Shown here piece by piece: positions 21,131 to 32,989 of a stretch of DNA of 64,000 bases. Source of the DNA: Scortum barcoo (lineage: Eukaryota; Chordata; Actinopteri; Centrarchiformes; Terapontidae); assembly GCA_023238725.1 (NCBI GenBank), contig CM041554.1:19392050-19456049 (forward strand). The letters are read 5' to 3'. How positions within the stretch are numbered: the stretch's first letter is position 1; each line of letters starts with the position of its first letter. Under the pieces are notes generated by a model. The model was not told where the DNA came from. It saw only the letters and a program-made list of their open reading frames with translations, and searched no databases. The translations under genes were made by a program, and so were the position numbers.

Positions 21131-23189
21131 CGCGTCGGGAGAACTTTGTTCTTCTTCTGTGGCTTTATTGTCGGAGTGTTACCGCCCCCTGCTGGGCCGA
21201 GTGTGGACGGACAGCAAACATGAGCCCGGCCGAATAAATAGTGGAAATAGTCCATAAAATTATTATATTTTTTGTTTGATTCCCCCAAGAAGAATTTCCA
21301 ACATAATTTAGTTTTTTATTGTCAATTAGCTAAACATAAGAAAACATATTAGAGTCAGTAGAGGCACTTGTGCTAAATATCACTGACAGTATTTCAGTTT
21401 ATGCCACATATTAGTTTGATTTGTATAAATAATCTGTTGGCAGTGATGTCTGGTCTAATTTTGTAAACAAATTTATCTAAAAAAAATAAGTAATTGGATC
21501 ATAAGATTAATGAATAAACTGATTAGTGATTTCTGGCCCATCAGTCAGCTGTCCTGAAGACTTCAGGAAAAGACAGGTAACAGATCAATACCTGAAACTA
21601 AACCTTTAACACTAGAACCGGCATGAGGTCTCGCCTATTAAAGTGCACGTAACTCTGTTTGAATAAAAACCCTATGTCTCCCAGTCGATGACTTTTCCTA
21701 AAATTGTGTTGTACATTGTCTTATGCGTTTTTGGGATTCTGGAATAAAATGAGAGAGAAAAAAGGAGTGTTTTTACTTATAACCTCCATGAGGTCATTTT
21801 GACCTCCATTAATCCTCATGCAAAAATGGTAAATAGACTGTATTTATATAGCTAGATAGATTATATAGGCAGTCAGACACACCTTTACAGTAATGCCTCA
21901 CATTCTTACACACACACACTATTAGAAAAATAATAATAGGCGTTGCTAGGCAACCGAGATGTATTGTTATTTTTTGGTATGTGTATATAAAATAAATAAA
22001 CCAACTGAATAATTGCGATGACGTCAGAGTCAGACTGTTCTCCAGATTTGCTGATAAGAAGTTTGATCGCCACAGGCCTGTTTAGTCAGCTAGTTACTCA
22101 GTTATGTGGCGCTTTTCCATTACACAGTTCTAGCACTACTCAGCACGACTCTGTTTCAGTCGTTTTCTAGTCAGTCAGTCAGTTAATCAGTCAGTTAGTT
22201 AGTTAATTAGTTAGGAAAGGCAATGTGACTGCCAGTCAGGTTTTGGCAATGCTGCAGGAGATGCAGGAGTGATAGTGAGTCGGATGGAGAAGAAACATCA
22301 GGACTCAGTGATGTGTCTTGGTCCGGTGAATCCGACTGATTCTGAATCTGGATCAGACCATGAGCCATCCCACTGCATGACATCAAAGGGATAGTAATAG
22401 TTATGAATAATATTTCTGAATTGATGTTCATTTCTCAAGAGAGCAAGGAACTGTTATTATTGTAATGTTTAATGTTCTTTTTCTATCTCTTTGACCTCTT
22501 TCTCATATTTTATCCCATGTATTTTTCCACTGATAGTTTAACTGAAGTGAATTTATATTTTTATATTGCTAAAATAAAAGAAAGCCTAATGTGGCAAAGT
22601 TAATAAAATGTTGATGTTATGTTATTTCATCCATCATTACATGCTGTTTTTTTAAAAAGATGACCAAATAGTCCAGTAACACACTTCTAACTTATAATTA
22701 CAAAGCCTGCAGTGGTGCTCTCCATGTGTTCTCAGAGCAGGTCAGTGTAGTTCATAGTTTAACCACGCGGTGGCGCAGACAAGCTGTGTGTTTTCCTTCA
22801 TGTTGAACCTCTGAGAAGGTGCTTCTATTCATTATGGGACAGTCCAATTTAGAGGGTACAGGTATTTTTCTTTTCTGTGTTATAGGTTACGTTAGCCTGC
22901 TTACCACTCTCATTATTTTACTTTAAGTTTAGGTGCGGCCTCTTTACGCTCCTCTGTGTGTGTGGATGTGCTTAAGCCCCTGGACTTATGTGTATTAAAG
23001 TCTGAATCCCCACAGCCACAGCCCCACTGCAGGTCTGAGTCAATGAAAACTTCAAGTAATAAGTAAAAAGTAATCTTTGGGAACTATGTATGTATACATA
23101 CTATACATACTATGTATGTAATTGTATCCTGCTTCTTATCTGATGTGCTTTTGTGTTTTATGTGAATTGGCTGCTGTAACGTGTCAGCT

Positions 23190-23190
23190 C

Positions 23191-23229
<39 letters not shown>

Positions 23230-23230
23230 C

Positions 23231-23273
<43 letters not shown>
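23190..23273. repeat. (CTAT)n microsatellite
   Basis: About 21 tetranucleotide units with one interruption (CTCAT) near 23229. It gives rise to spurious Ser-Ile-Tyr-Leu repeat open frames. Confidence 0.97.
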
Positions 23274-23307
23274 AAATCTAACAAATACAAAAGAAAACAC
23301 TTTAAAG

Positions 23308-23639
23308 CTGTGGTCCACAACCTTTTTTGTAGCGCTAACCGGGGTGGGGGTGCACTGGGGGTATAATCGTATGATTGAATTAAATTAAAAGACATAATAA
23401 TTAACATATTGTACCACATGATAAATGATAAATTACTGATTAAAAGAGAGTCAGTGGGAACAGTGCGCTTGTTTCTCTGCAACGAGCCGGTGACTTGTCA
23501 AGCGCACGCAAAGAGGAACAGACGAAATGTTAGTAAACCAATATCCGGTCCAAAAAATAAAACAGTAACTAAAACGGAAATGTAACTATTTTTTATGCTT
23601 TCTTCAAATGACCCGCGGCCCGGGGGTTGGGGACCCCTG
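23308..23639. mobile_element. Non-autonomous hAT-type DNA transposon with target-site duplication
   Basis: The 332-bp element begins CTGTGGTCCACAACC. Read inward from the other end it begins CAGGGGTCCCCAACC, so the 15-bp inverted ends differ at three positions. It is flanked by CTTTAAAG on the left and GTTTAAAG on the right, seven of eight bases matching, which is the 8-bp duplication expected for hAT. The CCGCGGCCCGGGGGTTGGGG terminus is typical of hAT/Charlie-like elements. No transposase is encoded, so it is a deleted or MITE-like copy. Confidence 0.75.
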
Positions 23640-24050
23640 GTTTAAAGTACAGAGGTCAAATGTGACAAAACAGCAGTAATAAAATGACATATACTCTCTA
23701 ATCTTCTTCTTCTTCTTCTTCTCATTATCATTATTATTATTAAACTCTATTTAAAAAATCTGAAATCCTCGAAAATGAAATAGAATAAATTAGTTGATCA
23801 TGAGAGGTAACAAACACGGTGCTTCACAGAAATGAGAGACAGTGTTTTGAAAAACAAGAACATTCAGAAGAAGATCACAGATCCGTACATGAGATAAGAT
23901 CATATGAACACTGACTAAATAACTACAGACTGGATTTCCAACAGATCCTCCAGTAGAGCCTCCAAACACGAACAACAGAGGAGCTTTCATTTGACTCTAC
24001 ATACTGTCAAAGTGATGAACATCGGCCGATCCATTCAATGAATGAACAGC

Positions 24051-24241
24051 CACACACACACACACACACACACACGGCGTCTGCGGCTCGTCACACATGT
24101 CCACACACACACACACACACTCAATAATTGCTCCGTGGAGGCGTGGTGAGGCGCACTCTGCTCCATAAATACCTGCATGGAGCCTCTGGTCGGACGCTCC
24201 TCTCTGCGCACACACACTCACACACACACACACACACACAC
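24051..24241. repeat. Three (CA)n tracts flanking the hbegf core promoter
   Basis: CA-repeat runs at about 24051-24075, 24101-24120 and 24207-24241. Two lie upstream of the TATA-like element and the third falls in the presumed 5' UTR of hbegf. Confidence 0.9.
24165..24171 (+). promoter_or_regulatory. hbegf: TATA-like element of hbegf
   Basis: ATAAATA lies 213 bp upstream of the hbegf ATG, within an otherwise GC-rich segment. A start about 30 bp downstream, near 24195, would give a 5' UTR of about 190 nt containing a (CA)n tract. Position and sequence suggest a TATA box; no start site is proven. Confidence 0.4.
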
Positions 24242-24383
24242 CAGAGACACAGCAGCACCCAGACAAGCGGATCTAAGCCAAACACACCGAGAGAGAATAC
24301 AAAAAAAAGAAAGGAAAAAAAAGGGAAGAAATATTTAGAGCCGGGAACGAGTGGAAGGAATACTTTTTTTTATTTGTGCCATC

Positions 24384-26092
24384 ATGAGGATTTTCAGTGT
24401 TGCGCTCCTGCTGGTTCACGCTTTGGGTGAGTTTCATGTGACAAATGTGTGTGTCTCTCTCTCTCTCTCTCTGAGTGTCTCCTCCAACACCTCTTGTAAA
24501 CTTCATAACCTTTAAGGCGACGGTTTTCACGATGCCAGGCTATTCAGGAGCTAATGGGGTCATCTCTCTATTTTGGAGCATGCTTTATGTAACTGGATAC
24601 ATTTATTTTTAACTCATATTCTTGCCTGACATTAGCTAACTGTCTGTCCATGCATTTTGTGTGTGTGTGTGTGACAGAAGGGCGTATATGCCAACTTCTG
24701 TTTAAAGTTAAAGTCTAAAGGGACGCTCTCTGGCTCTGCTGAAGTGCTCCTGAGCAAGGCAGGAAGTGTACGCCTGCTCGTCCCCCCTTAAGGATCTGTG
24801 TCTGAGGCTGGTGCATTTCCTAACAGGGATCAGTAGGATTGCACTGAAAGCCTGCTAAAGACAAAAAAAAAAAAAAAGCCAGCCTCTTTGTGCACAACAT
24901 GTTTCGACTTGCCCTCAGAGGTCCGGCCCACCTTGGCACACTAACCCCTGAGGACAAAAGACTCTCAGGTGTTCTTGGGGTGTGTTTTGTCATTAAAGGC
25001 CGCATCAAACCAAACTGAATTTTAACCATTTTAAACGTTTCCATCCTCCCTCTACAGCGGCGTCCAGACTGGCCCTCGGCGCTGCAGTCGACAGGTATGA
25101 GAGTGACAGGCAGCGGCACACGGCTGTCATCAACTTTTTGGACACGACCAAAGACAGGAGGGTGGATGAGGAGAGCAGGGTCGCGACGACGGCGGAGTAC
25201 GGCCAGGAAGGCGAGGCCGAGGAGTACGACGATGAGTATTACTATTTCGACGACTATGAAGATGGCATGTCTGGGGACTCTGAGGTGGAAATGCCACTAG
25301 GTAAATAAAACAAGTTTCTTCCTCTCCGCTGCTGTCATTCAGCTTTTACTGGCTTCCTTAGCAAAGACAATAAAATGTAATTGTTTCTGGGGTTTATTTT
25401 TTTTGCCATTGTAGTTGCCATGTCAAGCAAACCCAAAGACCCTTCCGCCATCCTGGAGGCGGAAAACACTGAGGGAAATCGAAGGAAAGGAAAAGGAAGA
25501 AAGAGGGGGAAAGGGAAGGGAAAGAAGAGGAACCCCTGTCTGAAGAAGTACAAAGATTTCTGCATCCACGGCACCTGCCAGTACCTGAAGGAGATCCGGG
25601 CCCCATCCTGTGTGTAAGTATTAGCTCTGCATCCATCCATAAAAAAATGCCTCCGCTCCAGATCTGCTCAATCATTAACCAACATCCCTCTGTGTCCTGC
25701 CCGCAGGTGCCACCCAAGTTACTCCGGGGAGCGGTGTCAGTTCTTCACGCTGCCCTTGGAAAAGCCCCAGGAGGGTTACAACCGGACCACAGCCCTGGCG
25801 GTGGTGGCGGTGGTGCTGTCATCTGTCTGCCTGGTCATCATAGGCCTCTTACTATTGCTCAGGTGAGTAAAAACGCTCGCGGATTCGCTCACGAACCAAC
25901 AACGCCAACAGCCATACACACACAGATGAAAAAACAGAGACGTAGCCGGCAACTTTTGTGACAGACAGACAGACACAGAAAATAGTCTGAACGAGCTCCT
26001 TCTCTTTTGTGTATTGCAGGTTTCACAAGCGGGGAGCGTATGATGTAGAGAATGAGGAGAAGGTCAAACTAGGGTTAGCGTCCAACCACTGA
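24384..26092 (+). CDS. hbegf: Proheparin-binding EGF-like growth factor
   Basis: Five coding exons (24384-24426, 25058-25300, 25415-25613, 25707-25862, 26020-26092) join in phase to 714 nt, or 237 residues plus stop. It is a type I membrane precursor whose shed ectodomain is an EGFR/ErbB4 ligand. Order: signal peptide (~1-22), propeptide with a very acidic, tyrosine-rich patch (70-84), a Lys/Arg/Gly heparin-binding tract (118-134), and an EGF domain with six cysteines at 137, 145, 150, 161, 163 and 172. A juxtamembrane segment with an N-glycosylation site at 187 follows, then a transmembrane helix (191-214) and a 23-residue tail ending LGLASNH. Length is close to the mammalian 208 residues plus a longer propeptide. 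Teleosts may keep two hbegf paralogues; I cannot say which this is. Rufy1 upstream is transcribed divergently, and a 32-kb gene-poor spacer follows. Confidence 0.96.
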
Positions 26093-26517
26093 AGAGACAA
26101 AGAGAGGTGAGTGGTGAGGAACAGAGCGACAGACAAACACGTACACTGACGAACATCTTCACTTGTCGTCCTCGCCGCCTGAGGGAACACACTCTTTTTT
26201 TGCTCATCGACTCTTGTGTGTGTGTGTTTTTTTTCTTCGTTTTTAGGCAAAGATGTGGAAATTCTACCTCAAAATAAAAAAAAGAGAAGTGAAACACGAA
26301 AGGAGGTCCTGGAGGAAAAAAAAAGGATCGTACATGAAGAAGGGAACAGAGGTCGTCCGCCTGAATCCTCTGCTAGACGTTCAGATGAAAAATGGGCAGC
26401 TGAGCATGTTCCCGAAGGCCTCAGACAAAGACGGACCGCCCGAAACTGGAATACTAAAACGGCCCAAAGGATGGACAGGAGATGTGACGAGTGAGAGGTG
26501 GTGAGCACGAAGAAACG

Positions 26518-26556
26518 AGAAGAAGAAGAAGAAGAAGGAGAAGAAGAAGAAAAAGA
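26518..26556. repeat. (GAA)n microsatellite in the hbegf 3' UTR
   Basis: A purine-only GAA/GAG run on the transcript strand inside the final exon of hbegf. Confidence 0.85.
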
Positions 26557-27019
26557 ATTATGTCTACACGCTGCTTCTTGACTGTGCGAAACAAAAGAGG
26601 TCGTTTCAGACTGAACTGAACAACTGAAGATTTTTAACGAGAGCTCATCCTGGATTTTTTTTTTCTTTCAACAGACAGCATTTTGTATTTTCCTGTGCAA
26701 GCCCATCTTTTTTTTTTTGTGTACAGTAAACGGTATATTTATAACTTTAATTTATTTATTTAAGCTAACTGTATTTATAGAGATTTTAACCACCTTCAAC
26801 AGTTTTTAAAATAATGATGTTACAGTTGTTTTTATATTCCTTATTGGACGATATTATATTTATTTATGAAACAGAAAAGCAAACAATGCAGAAACTCTTT
26901 GAGATATTGAGATAAGTATTTCATGAAGAGATATGATGCATAAAATATCTGATTTCTGGCTCTAATTTGTGGCACTCATTAAGATGATCAATAGCACTGT
27001 AATTAATAAATTGATCACT

Positions 27020-27290
27020 GAGTAGACTGAACCCTCTCCGGAAGCGCCCTGCTCACACATACACACACAGTTACACACACTCACGCCTGGAAGCTGCCCA
27101 GTGCAACCAGCTGGATGAGTCAGTTTTGTCACTGTGAGAGTTGGGGGTTCGGGGGCCTTGCTCAAAGGCACATGAGTTGTGGTAGTAAGGTCTGAGGCAG
27201 ACGCTGCTCTTTGACTTCCCACCCAGATTTTATCCTGCAGGTCTGGGGATCTTTAGGCCACACTGGGCTTAGTGCTCTGCCTCAGCGTTC
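27020..27290. repeat. Degenerate interspersed repeat
   Basis: The segment containing TTCGGGGGCCTTGCTCAAAG resembles a repeat common in teleost genomes with a 'ggttcggtgccttgctcaag' core. A related core appears at about 52.47 kb. Identification rests on recalled pattern, not on a search. Confidence 0.35.
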
Positions 27291-30200
27291 ATCACAATAT
27301 ACCGCACTGGCCCTGTATTGATTATAGGCCACATTAAAAACTGTGCACTCAGCGTCTGTATTGTTAAGAAACGTTTTAAAGGGAGTCAAATATCAAATGC
27401 ACTGTAGCAAGAATTTGATATATATTTGTATGTATTGTCATGTCGTCTTACCATCTTTTTAGGAGAAACTCCCTTAGATTCATGTTCAGCTGTCAATGCA
27501 AAAAAATGTGAATTAAAGTGTTCCATCCTTTCAAATCCTGTCCTGCAGCTTTGAAGTGATTTTTATTTATGTGATTTTTTTTTTCTCAGTGCAAAATAAT
27601 AATAAAAAAAAGATGACCAGAAGTTTTGACTCTTGGAGTTTATTATATCTATCAGTACAAATCAAAGCGCGGTGTTCTTGGCATTAACGGGAGTCTCAGA
27701 TGTCGCACTAACAGATCAGTTAAGTAAGGTCAAGTTTATTTTCACTCTTTGGTCCACTTCCTGAGTCGAGCCACCCATTAATGTGATATTTTAAAATGAC
27801 CAGACTGGATAATGATAAGACCAGTGTGTTCTTTTGGCCCATTCAGGAGCTGTAATTATAGTAAACATAATATTTTTATTTCCTCTCTCTCTGACGTGTG
27901 AGCGACCGCTTTTAACCAAAGCACCTGTATCCTGGCTATTAGTGCTATTATGTTCACCGCTCAAAAGGCAAATATTTTTAGTCACCGGTGTGTGGATGTG
28001 GAGTCAGAAAGCCCTCTTAGTTTATTGTGTTTAAAATCTGGTTGTCTGGTGTAGGCTATGATATGTGGATACCACAGTTTAATCACTGGATCCTTTTCCC
28101 AGTGGTGATGCTTGTTTGGTGTGTTTCTCAAAGGTCTTTCTCTTTGGTCCAAATGTAAAAAGAGTACACTATCAGTTTCACTAACAGTTTCACGTGTTGA
28201 TGGCCTAATCAGCCTCACTGACAGATCGATCGTCATGAGTGCGGTCGGGACTCACTCACCGCCGTGTGTATGTAGTGAGCCACGGGGGAACAGATGTGTG
28301 GCGCGCAGACCAGAGAACACCTGATTTTCAGCCGCAGCACATCATGCCGCGGCACCACACACTATTACTCACACAGCCAACAGATGTCATGTTCAAAGAC
28401 ACACCACCAAGTATAACATCTGAGACCTCAACCGGGCCCGAATGCCGCAGAGTTCAGAGAGACCACATATGGCAAATACTAGCAGGATGCAACAATGCTG
28501 TCATGTATGCCGCATGCAGGTTCAATGGCGGTAAGGAAAGTCAAAAGACCCAGCTGGACTCAAAGGCAGGCTGAGACGGAGCCAAATGTTAGTCACCCCT
28601 TGAAGTCACCTCCTCCACGGATGTTGTTACACTGACACTGTGTGTGTATGTGTGTGTGTGGGAATGTGGTAGAGTAATGCCTCGGTGCTGCGTCTGTGTG
28701 GGTTCCAGGGGTTAACCGAACCATTACAAGCAAAAATCCACAGCAAAACATCAGTGTTTACATGTTTGCTATGGGATGGTTTTCAGCTCTGTTTGTGGGT
28801 TTGATTCCCATACTGTCTATATATACTGAATAAACACGATACTGTTGGACCTACATGTTCACACTGGGGGATGGTAGTTAAAGACAGATGTTCAGTTGAG
28901 CTATATGGGTGTGGCACCTGATTAAGACCTTAGCACTCCTCATACCATTCGTTGAGCAACCGAAAAACTGCACTTCAGCATTTTACATTTTTTGGAGATG
29001 AACCCTGTGCAAGGCAGAAAAGTTCAATTCAAATCAAAATGCCTCATTTGTCCATCAAGCAGCAGTCTGAGGCAAGCAGATTTGTGAACACTAAAACACA
29101 CAGAATTCATTCACATGCTTAAAAACAATGTAAGAATATAATCGTTTTTTCAATTTTTAGAGGTTAACATTGTGTATTTGTCAAATGAACACTGTGTCTC
29201 CAAATTTGTAATTTCTTATTTCTCAGATAAACCGACTAAGTGTTGCCTTATTTTTCAACAAAACACTCATTCTTCTTAAAAGAGTTGCATTATCGTTCAT
29301 GTTGGGCAGCTATAAAAAAAACTATCAAAACATATGGCAGAACCAGAGATATCTTCTTTTTTACTCTGTAAACTTTGTTGTGGAAACCTGGTGCCTACAT
29401 CACCCACAAAGCAACCTGACCACTTGTAGTTTGGTTAGAAATTTAATAGTAATGGCTAATATAGTCACGAGCCTCGAGCCCTGAGTCTAAATCAGAGATA
29501 ACGAGTGTGGTAACAAGGTTTGTAAAGCTCACTTCTGTCTAATTCCACGTGCAGAGTTTTTCTTTTTTTTTTTATTTCCAGCTTGTAGTCTTCTGACCAA
29601 ACCAACACTGACCAAATAACATAACATGAGGCAATTCATTAGACTTTGCACAGTCCTCTCTGGAGCCAAACAAACTTTTCTCACATGTGCAGAAGTACCC
29701 CCAAAGACCTACAAGTACAGTTCTCCTCTAAGCTAAAAAACAACACTTTAAAACCCTTTGGAGTATCTGAAAAGAACCTGGTTCTCATTATGTGACTCAT
29801 CAAACTAATTAACCCATGAAAAGTTAATATTTTGATATAGATATATATGATTCATTGTGACACTACGCTGATGACTACAGTTTCTCAGTTGGAAATAAAT
29901 GTAGCTCATCTTCTGTTCTTTGTCACAGGATTTCATATGAAGCACGTAAGAGCGTGTATCTGTGTATTAGCCAGAGCACACACGCGTGTGTGTATTTGTA
30001 TGTGTGACAGGGGTTGGTCATTTACAGTAGTGGAGCCACCTAATCCAGGCCTCTCAATGTCAAGTAGCAGAGCACACAGAAATAGTGCCGTGCAGTCATG
30101 CTCACATAGCTGCTATTCCCGGGGCTGATGGCCACCAAAGAGCCAGAATGCTGAGAGAGAAGAGAGTTCGCTGCGTTCTGTTTTTCAGTGGTCTGGTGGA

Positions 30201-32117
30201 CCACGGCCAGGAATTAATGTCCGGTATGGTGGCCCATCCTCAGGCATCAGTGCTGCACCACTCCTGAAGTTTCCTTGTAGGGTCACGGTAACGGCTTCGC
30301 ATAATCTCTGCGCATTGCTTGTCCTCGCCTTCTGACTGTTCTCAAATGTTCCTAGAGAGACTTGAAGGGGATGTTTCCACAGCTCAGGAGGCATTTCCTT
30401 GCAGGTTGTCCAAAACTCATTGGAAGTGGCAGAATTCATTGTGTGCCAAGTGCCCGTGGGAAACCAAGATCACCATTGTTTTTGATTTTTGTTTTTTGGC
30501 AGCAGCTGTTTAAGTCAAGGTGCGTTCACCAAAACTCATTTTAGGCGCCTGAATCTGTAACATAAAAGACGTTTGACTCACAAAAATGTCTCCAATGATT
30601 TACGTAATATTATTATAGTTAGTATCAATGAATTGTTTTAATTTATAGCAATAATGTTTTAAAAATATATTTTTTGGAGACAAAGTGTACATTATGTGTG
30701 TCAGGGGTTGTTTGCTCATCATCAATTAAAAGTCGTAAAATTTCCTACTTGATGATTAAGGATACTGTATCAGTGTGGAAAATGGGCGTATTGATAATGT
30801 TGTGTAGCTGTGTAGCCACCAAATATTTCTCTCTAAAGCTTTTATGGAAGGATCTAAAGCCATTAGGAAAGTAAACCACTTTGCTGTCTTGATATGTTGC
30901 CAAATAGACTTGTGTAATCAGATGCTACAGTGGTTGCATTGGATTGAATCAGTGTGAGGAGGGTGACTTTGTTGTGAAAGGTGCTTCCTGCCCTGCTAAG
31001 GAGCAACAATGGGTAGTTTCCACACTGAAATGGAAGTGCGCACGCCAACAGTTGGAAATATAATCATTATCTGACCGGATATCATCAACAGGAACACATT
31101 AATACATGAAATTAATGAGCTGGTGTGTGTGTCAGGGTCTGCTTTATATGTTAAAGCATGAGTGTGTTTGCACAACGCTAAACGCTAAGATTCCAACTGC
31201 TCCGGCACCAGCGCAGTCTCAGCGTGTCACTCAGGCCTGACGGATGAGGTGGTGACAGCGACACAGCCATTGTCGCATGACAAAAAGAGGCCGCAATGGA
31301 TCAGTGTGTTGTACACAGTCGATGTCGTCCCGTTTACACGGCGAGGGCAGCCAAAGAGGAGGAGGGCGGGGTGGATGACAGAAATGAAGAGAAGGAGTAA
31401 GAGATAAGGTCGACGCGGTAACATGAAACGGGGAGCGAGGGATGAAGAGCCAAGGATGGAGAATGGGTCAAGGTGAGAACTTCTACTTAGGAGGGTGCTG
31501 ACTTGTCTTCGCCTGCGTGTGGATAAAAAAGATTAAGGAGTTATAGAGCAGCGATGTCACTCGGTCATTGCCTACAACAGCTCTCACTCATCCTTCTCGG
31601 GTCTCTCATTTACCCTTGAGTTCCTGTGAACTGCCCCTCCTCATTCTTTACTGCTGTCCTCCTAACATCCCCTCCTGCATTTCCTCATCCTTTTCCTGTC
31701 TCCTTTTTCTTCCTCTTCCTTTTACCTCCAAGTCTGACACACATGCTCGCAGACAGTCTGACCATAAAGGCAAAGGAGCCACGTGGGATCCCTGCAGCCT
31801 TCAAATGGCAAAAATATTAAGTAATGAATTCACATTTTTCATTAAGGATTTATTTACTTACTGACCAACACCCCTCATTTGTTAGATTAAAAGACTGGTC
31901 ATTTCTTGAGTCATCCCCACTCCTTCCACTACTTCATCAAGCTCAAACATTTTTTTAACCATTACACCAAAAGCTACAAGGGAAATAATTAAATGTTGCA
32001 TGTTGAATTACAGGGGGTGGCCAGTATCACCACACTGTACACATATTATACTTTCAAAACATTCAGAGGAGATCAATTGCAGTATTCTTATGAATCAGCT
32101 TTCCATCAGTCGCACCA

Positions 32118-32440
32118 TTAAAGGAATGGTTTTTGGAAAATGTGCGGATTCTCTTTCTTGCTGGGAGTTAGCAGAGAAGATGGACACCACTCTCTTGTAT
32201 GTACATTAACAATGGACCTGGGCCAAAGTCAGTTAGCTTAGCTTAGCAGGGCGGGGTGGGGTGGGGGGACAGCCAGCCTTAAGTACGGCATATATCTTGT
32301 TTATTTAACTTTGGAGCGGGCCGGGCCAGCTGTTTCTTTATGGTTCAAGTTATTATGCTAAGGTGGGCACCACAGAGCACGCAGACCTTAGAGTGTTACT
32401 GATCCCCTCTTTCAACTCTGAGCAAGAAATACCCAAAATA
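32118..32440. repeat. Degenerate teleost interspersed repeat ('ttagcttagc' family)
   Basis: The order of motifs AAAGGAATGGTTTTTGGAAA, then TTCTTGCTGGGAGTTAGC, then ACCACTCTCTTGTATGTAC, then GTTAGCTTAGCTTAGCA and CAGCCAGCCT is that of a repeat widespread in percomorph fish. The copy is diverged. It is not coding. The family name would need a repeat-library search. Confidence 0.5.
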
Positions 32441-32989
32441 CCAAACGAGTCCTTTAAAATTATATCAAAATCCATCAGTTTTCAGTTGTGGTTACTAAAA
32501 AAGACAGTGACCAATTTGAATTATACAATGTATTTGAATTATAAGTTAAAAGCAGTATTAAACAGATAAATGGATGGGTTAACAAGTTGCCTCAGACATC
32601 CAAATGAAGTCAAGTCTGCCCCTGCTCCACGCTGCTGCTTTCTATGTTAGTAGGGTTGAAAAAAGCAGCCCAGTCCCTCTCTGCTTGCTCCTGATGCCAG
32701 CAGGAGCTGGGCAGGGATACCAGCAGATTCCCCTGTGCTGATGTCACCCTGCTGGACAGACACTTGTTATGTATCATGGTCACACTATTAAATTCTCACT
32801 GAGGTCTATTTAGGCCCCAAGGAGGCTGATGGTGGCATCACATTACTTAGTGGGTAAGAGGAGAAGAGAGAGACGGGCAGAGGGACTGGGGCTGGGTTAA
32901 GAGGGGACGAGGAGCAGAGGCAGCAGAGAGGCAGCGAAGAAACTGGATGTAATTGACCCCTAATCACCATCACCGACCGCTACCACACA

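Larger units (their letters stand above)
21131..24164. other. Spacer between the divergent rufy1 and hbegf genes
   Basis: About 3 kb with no supported gene. It holds a (CTAT)n microsatellite, a hAT-type element, a short CTT repeat at 23702-23722 and, near hbegf, (CA)n tracts. Open frames here are short and mostly encoded by the repeats. Confidence 0.7.
26093..27620 (+). other. hbegf: hbegf 3' UTR with a UTR intron, AU-rich element and alternative poly(A) signals
   Basis: Fourteen nt after the stop, AGAGAG|GTGAGT (intron start 26107) pairs with a T-rich acceptor ending at 26246, giving a final non-coding exon from 26247. Mammalian HBEGF likewise ends with a UTR exon. An AU-rich element of three overlapping ATTTA pentamers lies at 26750-26762, fitting an unstable growth-factor mRNA. 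AATAAA occurs at 27005-27010, ATTAAA at 27512-27517 and AATAAA at 27601-27606; which is used is unknown. A degenerate repeat at 27.02-27.29 kb separates the early signal from the late ones. Confidence 0.65.

Noticed and set aside
20805..21257. 150-codon plus-strand open frame opposite rufy1 exon 1
   Set aside because: It is the antisense shadow of the GC-rich rufy1 coding exon and its minisatellite.
23181..23388. Ser-Ile-Tyr-Leu repeat open frames
   Set aside because: Translation of the (CTAT)n microsatellite.
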